Of a stretch of DNA of 64,000 nucleotides, positions 50,684 through 59,087 are shown one piece after another. Source of the DNA: Streptomyces graminofaciens. GTDB taxonomy: Bacteria; Actinomycetota; Actinomycetes; Streptomycetales; Streptomycetaceae. Below the pieces are notes generated by a model. The model had not been told where the DNA came from. It worked only from the letters and a program-made list of their open reading frames with translations, and did no database searches. Each line of letters starts with the position of its first letter. Within the stretch, counting starts at the first letter, position 1. Both the position numbers and the translations under genes were made by a program. Where the stretch lies: positions 11,318,501-11,382,500 of the forward strand of contig NZ_AP018448.1 in NCBI RefSeq assembly GCF_030294945.1, in the 5' to 3' direction.

Positions 50684-51826
50684 GTGGAACACGACGTGGC
50701 GGAAGTCCCCCGTCTGAGCGAGAGCGCGAGCGCGGTCTTCGCCGTGCTGGCCCGGGCCGGCACGGCGACCCGCCCGCAGCTCGCGAGCCTGGCGGGCCTG
50801 TCCAAACCGACGGTGTCCTCCGCCGTCGCGGAACTCGAGAACGCCCGCCTCGCCGCCCACTCCGGCACCGCCTCCGGCGCCACCGGCCGCTCCGCCGCCG
50901 TATACGGTCTGGGACCGGCCGCCGGTGCGGTGCTCGCTGTCGACCTCGGCCCGGCCCTCACCCGGGTGCGCGGCTGCGCCCTGGACGGCACCCTGCTCGC
51001 CCAGGCCACCGGCTCCCGGGGCGAGGCCGCCGACGTTGTGCGCGAGGCCGTCTTCGCCCTGCCCGACGGCGCTCCGCTGCGTTCGATCGTCGTCGCCGTC
51101 GGTGATGTCACCGCCGAGCAGGACGGCGCGGGCGCGCGGCCCGCCACCGCCAAGGCCGGGCCCGTCTTCGACGCGATGGCCGTTGCGCTGCCCCGGGGCG
51201 TGCCGGTCCACCTGGAGAACAACGTCAACTGCGCCGCGCTCGCCGAGCTGCACGAGGGCGCCGCCCGCGGCCGCGCCTCCTTCGGCTATCTGCGGATCGG
51301 CGTCGGTATCGGTCTCGGCATCGTGGTCGGCGGCCAGGTTCTGCGCGGGGCGAACGGGGCCGCCGGTGAGCTCGCCCGGCTGCCCTACCCCTGGGACGAC
51401 GGCGTCGAGCCGCGCCAGGAGGCCCTGGAGGAGTACATCGGCGCCCGCTCGCTGGTGCGCCGGGCCGCCGAGGCCTGGCCGGACGGCGACGGGCCCTGCC
51501 CGCGCACCGCCGACGAGCTCTTCGCCCTGGCCCAGGAGGGCCGGCCCACGGCCCGCACGGTCGTGGACCGCCACGCCGCCGACATCGGCCGGCTGGCCGC
51601 CGCTGTGACCGCCGTACTGGACCCCGGACTGATCGTGCTGGGCGGCAGCACCGGCGCGGATCCGCAGCTCCTGGCGGGGGTGCGGGCGGAGATGGCGCGG
51701 CTGAGCTGGCCCACCGAGGTGGTCAGCAGCACGGTCGGGGATCTCGGTACCGTCGTGGGCGCCTCTCGGCTCGCGGTCGCCCGGGGAGTCCAAACCGTGA
51801 CCGATGTGGCGCGGGCCAAGGATTGA
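50684..51826 (+). CDS. ROK-family transcriptional regulator
   Basis: This 380-residue regulator has an N-terminal winged helix (TATRPQLASLAGLSKPTVSSAVAELENARL) and a ROK sugar-binding domain (VLAVDLGPALTRVRG; VHLENNVNCAALAELHEGAA; LRIGVGIGLGIVVGG). It probably represses the divergent kinase and the downstream ABC and lyase genes until its sugar is present. The GTG at 50684 follows GTGGGAGA; another GTG lies four codons later. Confidence 0.85.
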   Translation: MEHDVAEVPRLSESASAVFAVLARAGTATRPQLASLAGLSKPTVSSAVAELENARLAAHSGTASGATGRSAAVYGLGPAAGAVLAVDLGPALTRVRGCALDGTLLAQATGSRGEAADVVREAVFALPDGAPLRSIVVAVGDVTAEQDGAGARPATAKAGPVFDAMAVALPRGVPVHLENNVNCAALAELHEGAARGRASFGYLRIGVGIGLGIVVGGQVLRGANGAAGELARLPYPWDDGVEPRQEALEEYIGARSLVRRAAEAWPDGDGPCPRTADELFALAQEGRPTARTVVDRHAADIGRLAAAVTAVLDPGLIVLGGSTGADPQLLAGVRAEMARLSWPTEVVSSTVGDLGTVVGASRLAVARGVQTVTDVARAKD

Positions 51827-52103
51827 CGGTTTCCAGCTCGGTCTGCCAATGTCCGGACAAGCGCTTTCTGAGTCGGCCGGGACGCCGACTTGGAGCGAGC
51901 GTCCCGCCCGTACGCGACGTACGGCAACCGCACGAGGGCGTGCCCGTGCGGTGACGGCCAGAGCGGCCGGGGATCCTCGCCCGCCAGGAAGACGCGGCCG
52001 GGCGAGGCCGCGCCCCCCAGAAAGTGACTTTTCCTGCAAAATGCACCCGTGCCGCCTCGGTCGGCGCCGTGCTCCGTCCCCTGCGACGAAAAAGGGATCG
52101 AAG
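51827..52103 (+). promoter_or_regulatory. Upstream region of the sugar ABC operon
   Basis: This 277-bp gap should hold the promoter of the binding-protein gene. It contains the perfect 10-bp palindrome TGTCCGGACA (51850-51859) and a short AT-rich stretch (GACTTTTCCTGCAAAATGCA) near 52030. No copy of the 50503 operator is seen. Confidence 0.45.
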
Positions 52104-53426
52104 ATGACCAATGTAGGTGCGCGGCGCTCCAGCCGACTCGGCCGCGGCGGTATGCGCCGCCTTGTTCCCCTCGCTGCCGTGGCCACGGCAGGTGCCCTGC
52201 TGCTCTCCGCCTGCGGAGGTGGATCTGACTCGGGCGGGACCTCCAAGTCGCTGACGTTCTGGATCTCCACGGTTCCGGGGCAGGACGCGGGCTGGAAGAA
52301 GATGGTGGCGCAGTACGAGAAGGAGACCGGCGTCAAGGTCAAGCTCGTCAACATCCCCTACGACGGCTACGCGACGAAGCTGCGCAACTCCGCGCAGGCG
52401 AACTCGCTGCCCGACGTGGCGGCCGTGCCGGCGCTGGACCCGATCTGGTCGAACAAGCTGATCGACCTCAAGGACATCGCCAACAACAAGACGAACAAGA
52501 TCAACGCCAACTTCGTCGCCAAGGACTCGTCCGGGAAGGTGCTGTCCATCCCCTCGGACGTCACCGCGTCCGGCATGTTCATCAACAAGTCGCTCTTCGA
52601 GAAGGCCGGCGTCGACTACCCGACCTCGCCCGACAAGACCTGGACCTGGACCGAGTTCATCAAGGCGGCCAACAAGGTCCGGGAGAAGACCAAGGCGAAG
52701 TACTCCCTGACCTTCGACCAGTCGCCGTCCCGGCTGCGCGCCATGGTGTACGAGATGGGCGGGAAGTACGTCCACGCCGACGACTCCGGCAAGTTCTCGG
52801 TGGACGCGGCGACCAAGAAGGCCGTGAACACCTTCGTCGGATGGAACGACGACAAGACCATGCCGAAGTCGGTGTGGACCAGCGGCGCCGACCCGTCGGC
52901 CATGTTCCAGAGCGGTGACGTCGTCGCCTACTGGTCCGGTGTGTGGCAGGTCGCCGCCTACTCGGAGAGCATCACGAAGTTCGATTGGGCGAGCGTCCCG
53001 ACGCCGGCCCAGCCGGTGCAGGCCAGTGACGTCAACAGCGGTGGCATGACGGTGGGCTTCAACAACAACGCCGACGCGGCCGCCGCCGCGAAGAAGTTCC
53101 TGTCCTGGCTGTACGAGCCCGACCACTACAAGACGCTGTGCGAGACCTCCGGCTTCCTGCCGGTCGAGAGCGGTCTGAACCCGAAGTACCCCTTCAAGTC
53201 CGAGGCGGCGCAGGCGGCGTTCAAGCTCTACAACGAGTCGATCCCGCTGTACGACCCCATCTCCGGCTACTTCAACAGCGCGCAGACGAACTGGGTGCTG
53301 AAGGGCAAGAGCCTCGCCGACGACCCGACCAAGGCGGAGCTCGGCAAGGCGATCAACGGCGAGCAGTCGGCCGACAAGGCCCTGCAGAACATCGTGGACG
53401 GCTACAACCAGCAGGTCGGCGGCTGA
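52104..53426 (+). CDS. Sugar ABC transporter substrate-binding lipoprotein
   Basis: This 440-residue protein is a family 1 extracellular sugar-binding protein. It has a lipoprotein signal ending in the lipobox LLSAC (Cys lipidated) followed by a Gly/Ser spacer, then SLTFWISTVPGQDAGWKKM and the typical two-lobed fold with GDVVAYWSGVWQV. It captures an oligosaccharide for the two permeases downstream. No ATPase gene is present, so a shared MsiK-type ATPase elsewhere probably powers uptake. AAGGG precedes the ATG. Confidence 0.92.
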   Translation: MTNVGARRSSRLGRGGMRRLVPLAAVATAGALLLSACGGGSDSGGTSKSLTFWISTVPGQDAGWKKMVAQYEKETGVKVKLVNIPYDGYATKLRNSAQANSLPDVAAVPALDPIWSNKLIDLKDIANNKTNKINANFVAKDSSGKVLSIPSDVTASGMFINKSLFEKAGVDYPTSPDKTWTWTEFIKAANKVREKTKAKYSLTFDQSPSRLRAMVYEMGGKYVHADDSGKFSVDAATKKAVNTFVGWNDDKTMPKSVWTSGADPSAMFQSGDVVAYWSGVWQVAAYSESITKFDWASVPTPAQPVQASDVNSGGMTVGFNNNADAAAAAKKFLSWLYEPDHYKTLCETSGFLPVESGLNPKYPFKSEAAQAAFKLYNESIPLYDPISGYFNSAQTNWVLKGKSLADDPTKAELGKAINGEQSADKALQNIVDGYNQQVGG

Positions 53427-53439
53427 TCACAGGCCGACA

Positions 53440-53477
53440 GTCCCGGGCGGCGGGGTCCAGACACCGCCGCCCGGGAC
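53440..53477 (+). terminator. Intra-operon hairpin after the binding-protein gene
   Basis: GTCCCGGGCGGCGG (53440-53453) and CCGCCGCCCGGGAC (53464-53477) form a perfect 14-bp stem with a 10-base loop. Such hairpins after binding-protein genes reduce read-through or protect the upstream RNA, giving more binding protein than permease. Confidence 0.85.
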
Positions 53478-53554
53478 CACGGACCCCACCCACGTGATGC
53501 CGGGCTCATGGCCTGAGCCCCCAGGATCCATTCCACCAGCACGGAGTCAGGAAG

Positions 53555-54475
53555 ATGACAAAACGCGCCCCGGACGCTTCGGACGTGTCCGTGAGCCCGC
53601 CCAGGAGACGAAGCAAGTACACCCTCGCACCGCTCGTCCTCATCACGGGCAATGTCGTGCTCTTCGCGCTGTTCTTCGTCTGGCCGGCGGTGATCGGGCT
53701 CGTCTACTCCTTCACGAACTACACGGGTGTGGGGTCCTTCCAGTTCGTCGGACTGGACAACTACCAGAAGCTGCTCGGGGACTCGACCTTCTACTCCGCG
53801 ACGACCCGCACGCTGCTGTACACCGTGCTCTTCGTCCCGCTGAACTTCGTGTTGTCGCTGCTCATCGCCAACGTGCTGGTGAGCAAGCACGCCAAGGGCG
53901 CGTCGGTCGCCCGCATCTTCTTCTTCATCCCGTGGCTGCTGTCGCCCATCATCGTGGGTGTCCTGTGGCGGTGGCTGTTCGGTGAGAACTTCGGACTGGT
54001 CAACTACTTCATAGAGAAGGTCGGCGGAAGCGCCGTTCCCTGGCAGTCGAACGCGGACCTGTCACTGCTCGTGGTCGTGGTGGCGGCGGCCTGGGCCTGG
54101 ACGGGCTTCTCCATGCTGCTGTTCATCGCGGCGATCAAGAACGTACCGACGTCGTACTACGAGGCGGCGGCGCTCGACGGCGCCGGTCCGTGGCGCCAGT
54201 TCATCAGCATCACCCTGCCGAGCATCGCTCCCACGTCCTTCATCGTCATCCTGCTCAACACGATCCACGCGATGAAGGAGTACGCGGTGTTCGCCTCCCT
54301 CAACAACGGTGGACCCGGAACGTCGAACAACCTGCTTGTCCAGTACATCTACCAGACGGGGTTCAAGTCGGGCCAGATCGGCTACGCGAGCGCCGCGTCG
54401 TTCGTGCTCATGCTCATCCTGATGGTCGTCGCGGTCATCCAGATGATGGTCAACCGGCGGGTGGAGAACCGATGA
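53555..54475 (+). CDS. Sugar ABC transporter permease 1 (MalF-like)
   Basis: This 306-residue membrane protein has six hydrophobic helices (first LVLITGNVVLFALFFVWPAVIGLVYSF) and the EAA loop EAAALDGAGPWRQFISITLPSI that contacts the ATPase. It forms the pore with the next gene's product. AGGAAG lies before the ATG, and its stop overlaps the next start (ATGA). Confidence 0.92.
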   Translation: MTKRAPDASDVSVSPPRRRSKYTLAPLVLITGNVVLFALFFVWPAVIGLVYSFTNYTGVGSFQFVGLDNYQKLLGDSTFYSATTRTLLYTVLFVPLNFVLSLLIANVLVSKHAKGASVARIFFFIPWLLSPIIVGVLWRWLFGENFGLVNYFIEKVGGSAVPWQSNADLSLLVVVVAAAWAWTGFSMLLFIAAIKNVPTSYYEAAALDGAGPWRQFISITLPSIAPTSFIVILLNTIHAMKEYAVFASLNNGGPGTSNNLLVQYIYQTGFKSGQIGYASAASFVLMLILMVVAVIQMMVNRRVENR

Positions 54476-55374
54476 CAACCACAGACACACCGCGCAAGGT
54501 CGACACCGACTCCGTGCCGGCGGTCTCCAGGAAGCGGCCCCGCGGCGCGGCGAGCGGCGGCCTTCGGCGCGCGATTGCCCCGACCGCTCTGCTGTGGGTC
54601 CTGGCGGCCCTCTACGGGATTCCGGTGCTGTGGTTCGTCCTCAGCTCCTTGAAGCCGGCGGGAGACCTGTTCTCCCTTCCGCTGACGCTGTTCCCGGACG
54701 ACCCCACCGTGTCGGGTTACAAGGAAGCGTGGGCAAGCGCCAACTTCTCCGGGTACTTCATCAACACGATCATCGTGTGTGTGATCGCCACGATCCTCAC
54801 GGTGGGCGTCAGCTGCTGCACCGGATACGCGTTGGCCAAGTACGACAACAAATGGCTCAAGGCCTTCTTCGTCTGCATCCTGGCCACCACGATGCTGCCG
54901 GCCGAGGTCATGCTCGCCCCGCTGTTCCTGGTGGTCCGCGACCTCGGCCTCTACAACTCGCTCTCCGGCATCATCCTCCCGGCCCTGCTCACCGCGACCG
55001 GGTGCTTCATGTTCCGCCAGTTCTTCCTGACGGTCCCCGACGAGCTCATCGAGGCCGCCCGCATCGACGGCGCGAAAGAGCTGTCGATCTTCCTGCGGAT
55101 CATGGTGCCGCTCTCCCGGCCCATCATGCTGACGCTCGCCATCCTGTCGTTCCAGTGGAGGTGGAACGACTACATCTGGCCGCTGCTGATGCTGAACGAC
55201 CCCGAGAAGTTCACCGTGCAGATCGGCATCCAGAGCCTCGTCGGCGCGCAGAACATCAACTGGTCGGTGCTGCTCGGCGGATCGGTCATCTCCATGGTCC
55301 CGCTGATCGTCGTCTTCCTGGTGTTCCAGAAGTACGTCATGAACGCCGACATCAACGCCGGACTGAAGGACTGA
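54472..55374 (+). CDS. Sugar ABC transporter permease 2 (MalG-like)
   Basis: This 300-residue membrane protein has six helices and the EAA loop EAARIDGAKELSIFLRIMVPLSRPI, and ends with MNADINAGLKD in the MalG style. It has a longer, Arg-rich cytoplasmic N-terminus. It is co-translated with permease 1. Confidence 0.92.
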   Translation: MTTTDTPRKVDTDSVPAVSRKRPRGAASGGLRRAIAPTALLWVLAALYGIPVLWFVLSSLKPAGDLFSLPLTLFPDDPTVSGYKEAWASANFSGYFINTIIVCVIATILTVGVSCCTGYALAKYDNKWLKAFFVCILATTMLPAEVMLAPLFLVVRDLGLYNSLSGIILPALLTATGCFMFRQFFLTVPDELIEAARIDGAKELSIFLRIMVPLSRPIMLTLAILSFQWRWNDYIWPLLMLNDPEKFTVQIGIQSLVGAQNINWSVLLGGSVISMVPLIVVFLVFQKYVMNADINAGLKD

Positions 55375-55376
55375 CC

Positions 55377-57095
55377 TTGCCCACCCCGCTCGACCACGAG
55401 TTCGTCCGGTCGGCGGCCCGCGCCGCCGACCGGACGGCCGCCCCGCTGGCGGCCCGCCCCGACGAGGAACCCGCCGGCGTTCCGCACCGTGGTCTGGCGC
55501 GGCGGGTGAAGACCCTGGTCGCGGCCTACCGTTCCCCGGACTCGGCACTGCACGGCAGCGGGCAGGCCGTCGCCGCCGCGATGACCCACCTCCACGCCCT
55601 GCGGGCCACGCAGACCACCACCGGCCTCTTCGCCGGCGGCGACAACGTGCAGTCACCGCCGGACTCCGGCTTCACCGTCAACGACGTGTGCGACGCGCAC
55701 CTCCTCGCCGCCGACGCGGGCCCGGAACTGCGCGACGTCACGGCCGCGCTCGCCGAGATCGCCGGCGCCGCCACCGGCAGCCTCCTCACCGGCGGGGTGC
55801 ACACCCCGAACCACCGCTGGGAGCTGTGCGCGGCGCTGGCCCGGCTGCACCGGTCGTTCCCGGACGACCGGCTGCTCGACCGCGTCGAGCAGTGGCTCGC
55901 CGAGGGCGTCGACATCGACGCGGAGGGCCTGTACTCGGAACGGAGCGCCAACTACGCGGCCCATGTGTCCAACCCGTCGCTGCTGCTGCTGGCCGAAGTG
56001 CTCGGCCGCGCCGACCTGCTGTACGCCGTCGAACGCAATCTCGCCACGACCCTCGACCTGATCAGGCCGGACGGCACGGTGGAGACCGTCCACTCGCGAC
56101 GGCAGGACCAGAACCACCCGTTCCCGCTGGCGCCCTACCTGCCGCACTACCGGCTGCTCGCGATCCGCACCGGCCGGGGCGACTTCGCACGGGTGGCGCG
56201 GCTGGCGGCCGCCGGCGGCATCGACGACCCCGACCTGCTCGCCGAGACCCTCCTCACCCCGGACCTGTGCCGCGCCCTGCCGGCCCCGACTGCGGAGATT
56301 CTTCCGCGCGACCGGTACCTCACCACCGCACGCCTCGCCGCACGCGCCTCGATCGCCGCGCACACGGTGGTGTACGGCGGCTCCGACGTGCCCGAGCACC
56401 GGCGCATCCGCTCGGGCCTCGCCTGCAACCCCACCTTCCTGCGCCTGTTCGCCGGCGACGCCGTCCTCGACGCGGTCCGTCTCTCGCGAGGCTTCTTCGA
56501 CCTGGGCCCGTTCCGCGCCGCCGACATGGAACAGCTCGCCGACAACCGGTACCGGCTCACCGAAGCACTCACGGCCGCCTACTACCAGCCGCTCCCGACG
56601 GATCAGAGGCGGGACGACGGCGTCTACCGGCTGGTGGACGAGGGACGCTTCTCGGCCGCGATGGCCTTCCTGGACCGGCCTCAGGACGAGGTCTCACACA
56701 CGACCCGCGTCGAGGTGGACCTGCGGGAAGACGGTGCCGACCTGCGGATCGACATCAGTGGACCACGGGTGCCCTGGGCCCTCGAACTGACCTTCCGGCC
56801 GGGCGGCGTGCCGGAGGGCGCCGTACCGATCGGTGACGGACGCTGGTGCCTGACGACCGGGCCGATGACCTACCGGGTCGGCGACGACGAGATCCGGGTC
56901 GAGGCCGGCGTCGAGGCGGGCGAACCGCTCGCCGGGCCGGACCGGAGCGACGTACTGCGGTACGACCCGGGGCAGGACTACACCGTGGTGGGCGGCACCG
57001 ATGCGACGACCGGGAACCACGTCTACATCGGTGGACTCGGCCCGCACACACTGACCGTCGCGCTGCGCGCCCGCCGGCCCGCACCCGCCGTGTGA
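55377..57095 (+). CDS. Large (alpha/alpha)-toroid enzyme, heparinase II/III-like
   Basis: This 572-residue protein has an N-terminal helical region with TGGVHTPNHRWELCAALARLHR, DAEGLYSERSANYAAHVSNPSLLLLA and ETVHSRRQDQNHPFP, then a beta-rich C-terminal third. The layout and the Asn-His and Tyr-Ser/Glu-Arg-Ser motifs resemble heparinase II/III-type polysaccharide lyases, but I cannot assign a family. There is no signal peptide, so it would act in the cytoplasm on imported oligosaccharide. The TTG start, two bases after the permease stop, is preceded by AAGGA. Confidence 0.55.
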   Translation: MPTPLDHEFVRSAARAADRTAAPLAARPDEEPAGVPHRGLARRVKTLVAAYRSPDSALHGSGQAVAAAMTHLHALRATQTTTGLFAGGDNVQSPPDSGFTVNDVCDAHLLAADAGPELRDVTAALAEIAGAATGSLLTGGVHTPNHRWELCAALARLHRSFPDDRLLDRVEQWLAEGVDIDAEGLYSERSANYAAHVSNPSLLLLAEVLGRADLLYAVERNLATTLDLIRPDGTVETVHSRRQDQNHPFPLAPYLPHYRLLAIRTGRGDFARVARLAAAGGIDDPDLLAETLLTPDLCRALPAPTAEILPRDRYLTTARLAARASIAAHTVVYGGSDVPEHRRIRSGLACNPTFLRLFAGDAVLDAVRLSRGFFDLGPFRAADMEQLADNRYRLTEALTAAYYQPLPTDQRRDDGVYRLVDEGRFSAAMAFLDRPQDEVSHTTRVEVDLREDGADLRIDISGPRVPWALELTFRPGGVPEGAVPIGDGRWCLTTGPMTYRVGDDEIRVEAGVEAGEPLAGPDRSDVLRYDPGQDYTVVGGTDATTGNHVYIGGLGPHTLTVALRARRPAPAV

Positions 57096-57141
57096 CTCCC
57101 ACGAACCGCCATGGCCACCCCAGGCATGAAGGATTGATCCG

Positions 57142-59013
57142 TTGCACCTCCCACGCCAGCTCGGTTCGCTGCACGACCTGCCGGACACTCCGGAGGCGTA
57201 CGACGCCGTGCTCGCCGACGTCACCGAGCAGGCCCTCGCGCGCATCACGCCCGAGGGCAACCTCGAACACCCCGACTGCGTCGACGACATCGGCGACACC
57301 TCCCTCGGCATCACCTCGCTGCTTGCGTTCACCTGGCAGCGCACCAAGGACGACCGGCTGCCGGAGGCGGTCCGCCGCAGCCTCGCCTTCCATCTGCGCG
57401 AGCGGGTCCACACCGACGACAACCCCGGCTATCCGAACCTCAGGGTCCGCAACTCCGGTCTGCCGTACGCCCGTTACACCCTCGCGGCGGGCGCGCACCC
57501 CATCGGTGACTGGCCGAGCACGGTGTGGGCGCTGCTCCAGGCGGTCAATCTGCTGGACGCGACCGAGGGACTGGTCGACGACGGGCAGCGGGCCGAGCTG
57601 CTGGAGGTGGCGTGCGGCTACTGGCGCTGGCTCACCGAGGCGACCTTCTTCAACCCGCAGGAGGCGGGCAACCAGGCAATCGGTTGCGTGGTGGGCGGGC
57701 TGATGCTGGCGAGCCATCTGCCGCTCGATCAGGGCGAGTCGGTGCGGTCGCGGGCCATCGAGCTGTACGTCGACAAGATCCGCGCTCACCGGGTCCGTGA
57801 CCGCGGCGCCCTGCTGCCCCCCGAGCACGGCGGGGCGTACGACAACAACTACGGCCCGATCTCCCTCTCCTTCCTCGCCCAGGCCCACCGGGTCAGCGGC
57901 GAGGAGATCTTCGCGGAGGACGGCGAGGCACTGGCCCGCTACATCGACGCACGCCTGACGGTCGGCGGCTTCGACAACGGCGGCCCCCGCTACAGCGAAC
58001 AGCACTCCGGCTTCGAGTCCGTCCTCGGCCTGCGCTACTTCGGCGCGCGCATCGGCTCCGACCTGGGCCGCTACCGGGGCGACACCCTCCCCCACTGCCT
58101 AAAGGGCGTGGGAGGTACCCCCAGGGGCCGGTACGCGGTCAAGCCGGACGGCGGGATCGACGGCCACTTCGCGTGGATGCTGGTCTGGCAGATCCAGGAC
58201 CCGACGCCCTGGCACCGCACCCCGCGCACAGCGGCCTTCCGCCACCAGCTGCGCGCGGGCACGGTCTCGGTCGCCTTCGACTCGAAGATGACCCCGTCCC
58301 TGATCGAGGCCGACGGCACGTACTTCCTCCCGGCCGCCGTCAACCGCCAGCACGGCTTCGGCCCGGTGACCGACGGCTTCCTGCTGTGCCGCCCCATGGG
58401 CGAGGTCCGCGTACGCGACGTGAGCACCGACGGCCTGACGGCGAAGCTGGTCACCAAGCCGGTCGTCACCCGCGACCACGTCCTGCGCCACGTCCAGTCC
58501 CTGTACGTCACGGACGGCACACGCCTGTGGACCACGGTGACCGTCGAACGCCTGCCCGGTGACCCGTACCTGCTGGCGGGCCTGCCGTACGTCACGGACG
58601 ACGGCGAGGGCCTGCGCCGCATCGCGGAGGCCGAGGTGTCGTCGACGGGTGGCCTGCGCGTGACCCACCCCACGACCGAGGGCCCGGAGTTCTTCGACGC
58701 CCGCACGGAGACCACCCAGGAGCTGGCGGCGTTCGCGTTGGCCGCCGACCCGCGTGGCTACGGCAACCCGGACGAGGGCTGGGCCCACCTGATCGCGTCC
58801 ACGGCGATCGAGGCGAGCCCGGTGCCGGGCGCCCCGGAGGACCTGAACGTCTTCGCGGTGCGGTACGGCCCGGGCGACCGGTCCTTCGAGACCACCTTCG
58901 CGCGCGTCCCGGAGGGCCTGATGGTCCGCACCGAGGCGTTCACCGCGCTGATCGGAAACATCGCGGGTGACGAGAGGGGCGAACCGATCCTGACCGTGAG
59001 CGGCAGGGCGTGA
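57142..59013 (+). CDS. Second large toroid-type enzyme, putative glycan lyase or hydrolase
   Basis: This 623-residue protein has a long helical N-terminal half (NPQEAGNQAIGCVVGGLMLAS, GGAYDNNYGPISLSFLAQAHR, GPRYSEQHSGFESVLGLRYFG) and a beta-sandwich C-terminal half. The Asn, Tyr and Glu/His-containing motifs are what toroid-type lyases or unsaturated-sugar hydrolases show, but the family is not recognised. There is no signal peptide. TTG start after AAGGA. A short palindromic element appears inserted in frame near 58087-58126, adding LPHCLKGVGGTPRG. Confidence 0.5.
   Translation: MHLPRQLGSLHDLPDTPEAYDAVLADVTEQALARITPEGNLEHPDCVDDIGDTSLGITSLLAFTWQRTKDDRLPEAVRRSLAFHLRERVHTDDNPGYPNLRVRNSGLPYARYTLAAGAHPIGDWPSTVWALLQAVNLLDATEGLVDDGQRAELLEVACGYWRWLTEATFFNPQEAGNQAIGCVVGGLMLASHLPLDQGESVRSRAIELYVDKIRAHRVRDRGALLPPEHGGAYDNNYGPISLSFLAQAHRVSGEEIFAEDGEALARYIDARLTVGGFDNGGPRYSEQHSGFESVLGLRYFGARIGSDLGRYRGDTLPHCLKGVGGTPRGRYAVKPDGGIDGHFAWMLVWQIQDPTPWHRTPRTAAFRHQLRAGTVSVAFDSKMTPSLIEADGTYFLPAAVNRQHGFGPVTDGFLLCRPMGEVRVRDVSTDGLTAKLVTKPVVTRDHVLRHVQSLYVTDGTRLWTTVTVERLPGDPYLLAGLPYVTDDGEGLRRIAEAEVSSTGGLRVTHPTTEGPEFFDARTETTQELAAFALAADPRGYGNPDEGWAHLIASTAIEASPVPGAPEDLNVFAVRYGPGDRSFETTFARVPEGLMVRTEAFTALIGNIAGDERGEPILTVSGRA
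58087..58126. repeat. REP-like palindromic element inside a coding region
   Basis: CCTCCCCCACTGCC and GGCGTGGGAGG (58104-58114) form an imperfect stem around TAAAG, followed by TACCCCCAGGGG. The same words (CTGCCTAAAGGGCGTGGGAGG) occur, from memory, as a recurrent short element in Streptomyces intergenic DNA. Here it keeps the frame. Confidence 0.5.
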
Positions 59014-59087
59014 GCTCCTGACGCGTACGGCGCGCCGTCCGGCGGTATACCAGTCTTCACCTGGGGAGTGAAGCGGGCGGGCGGTGT

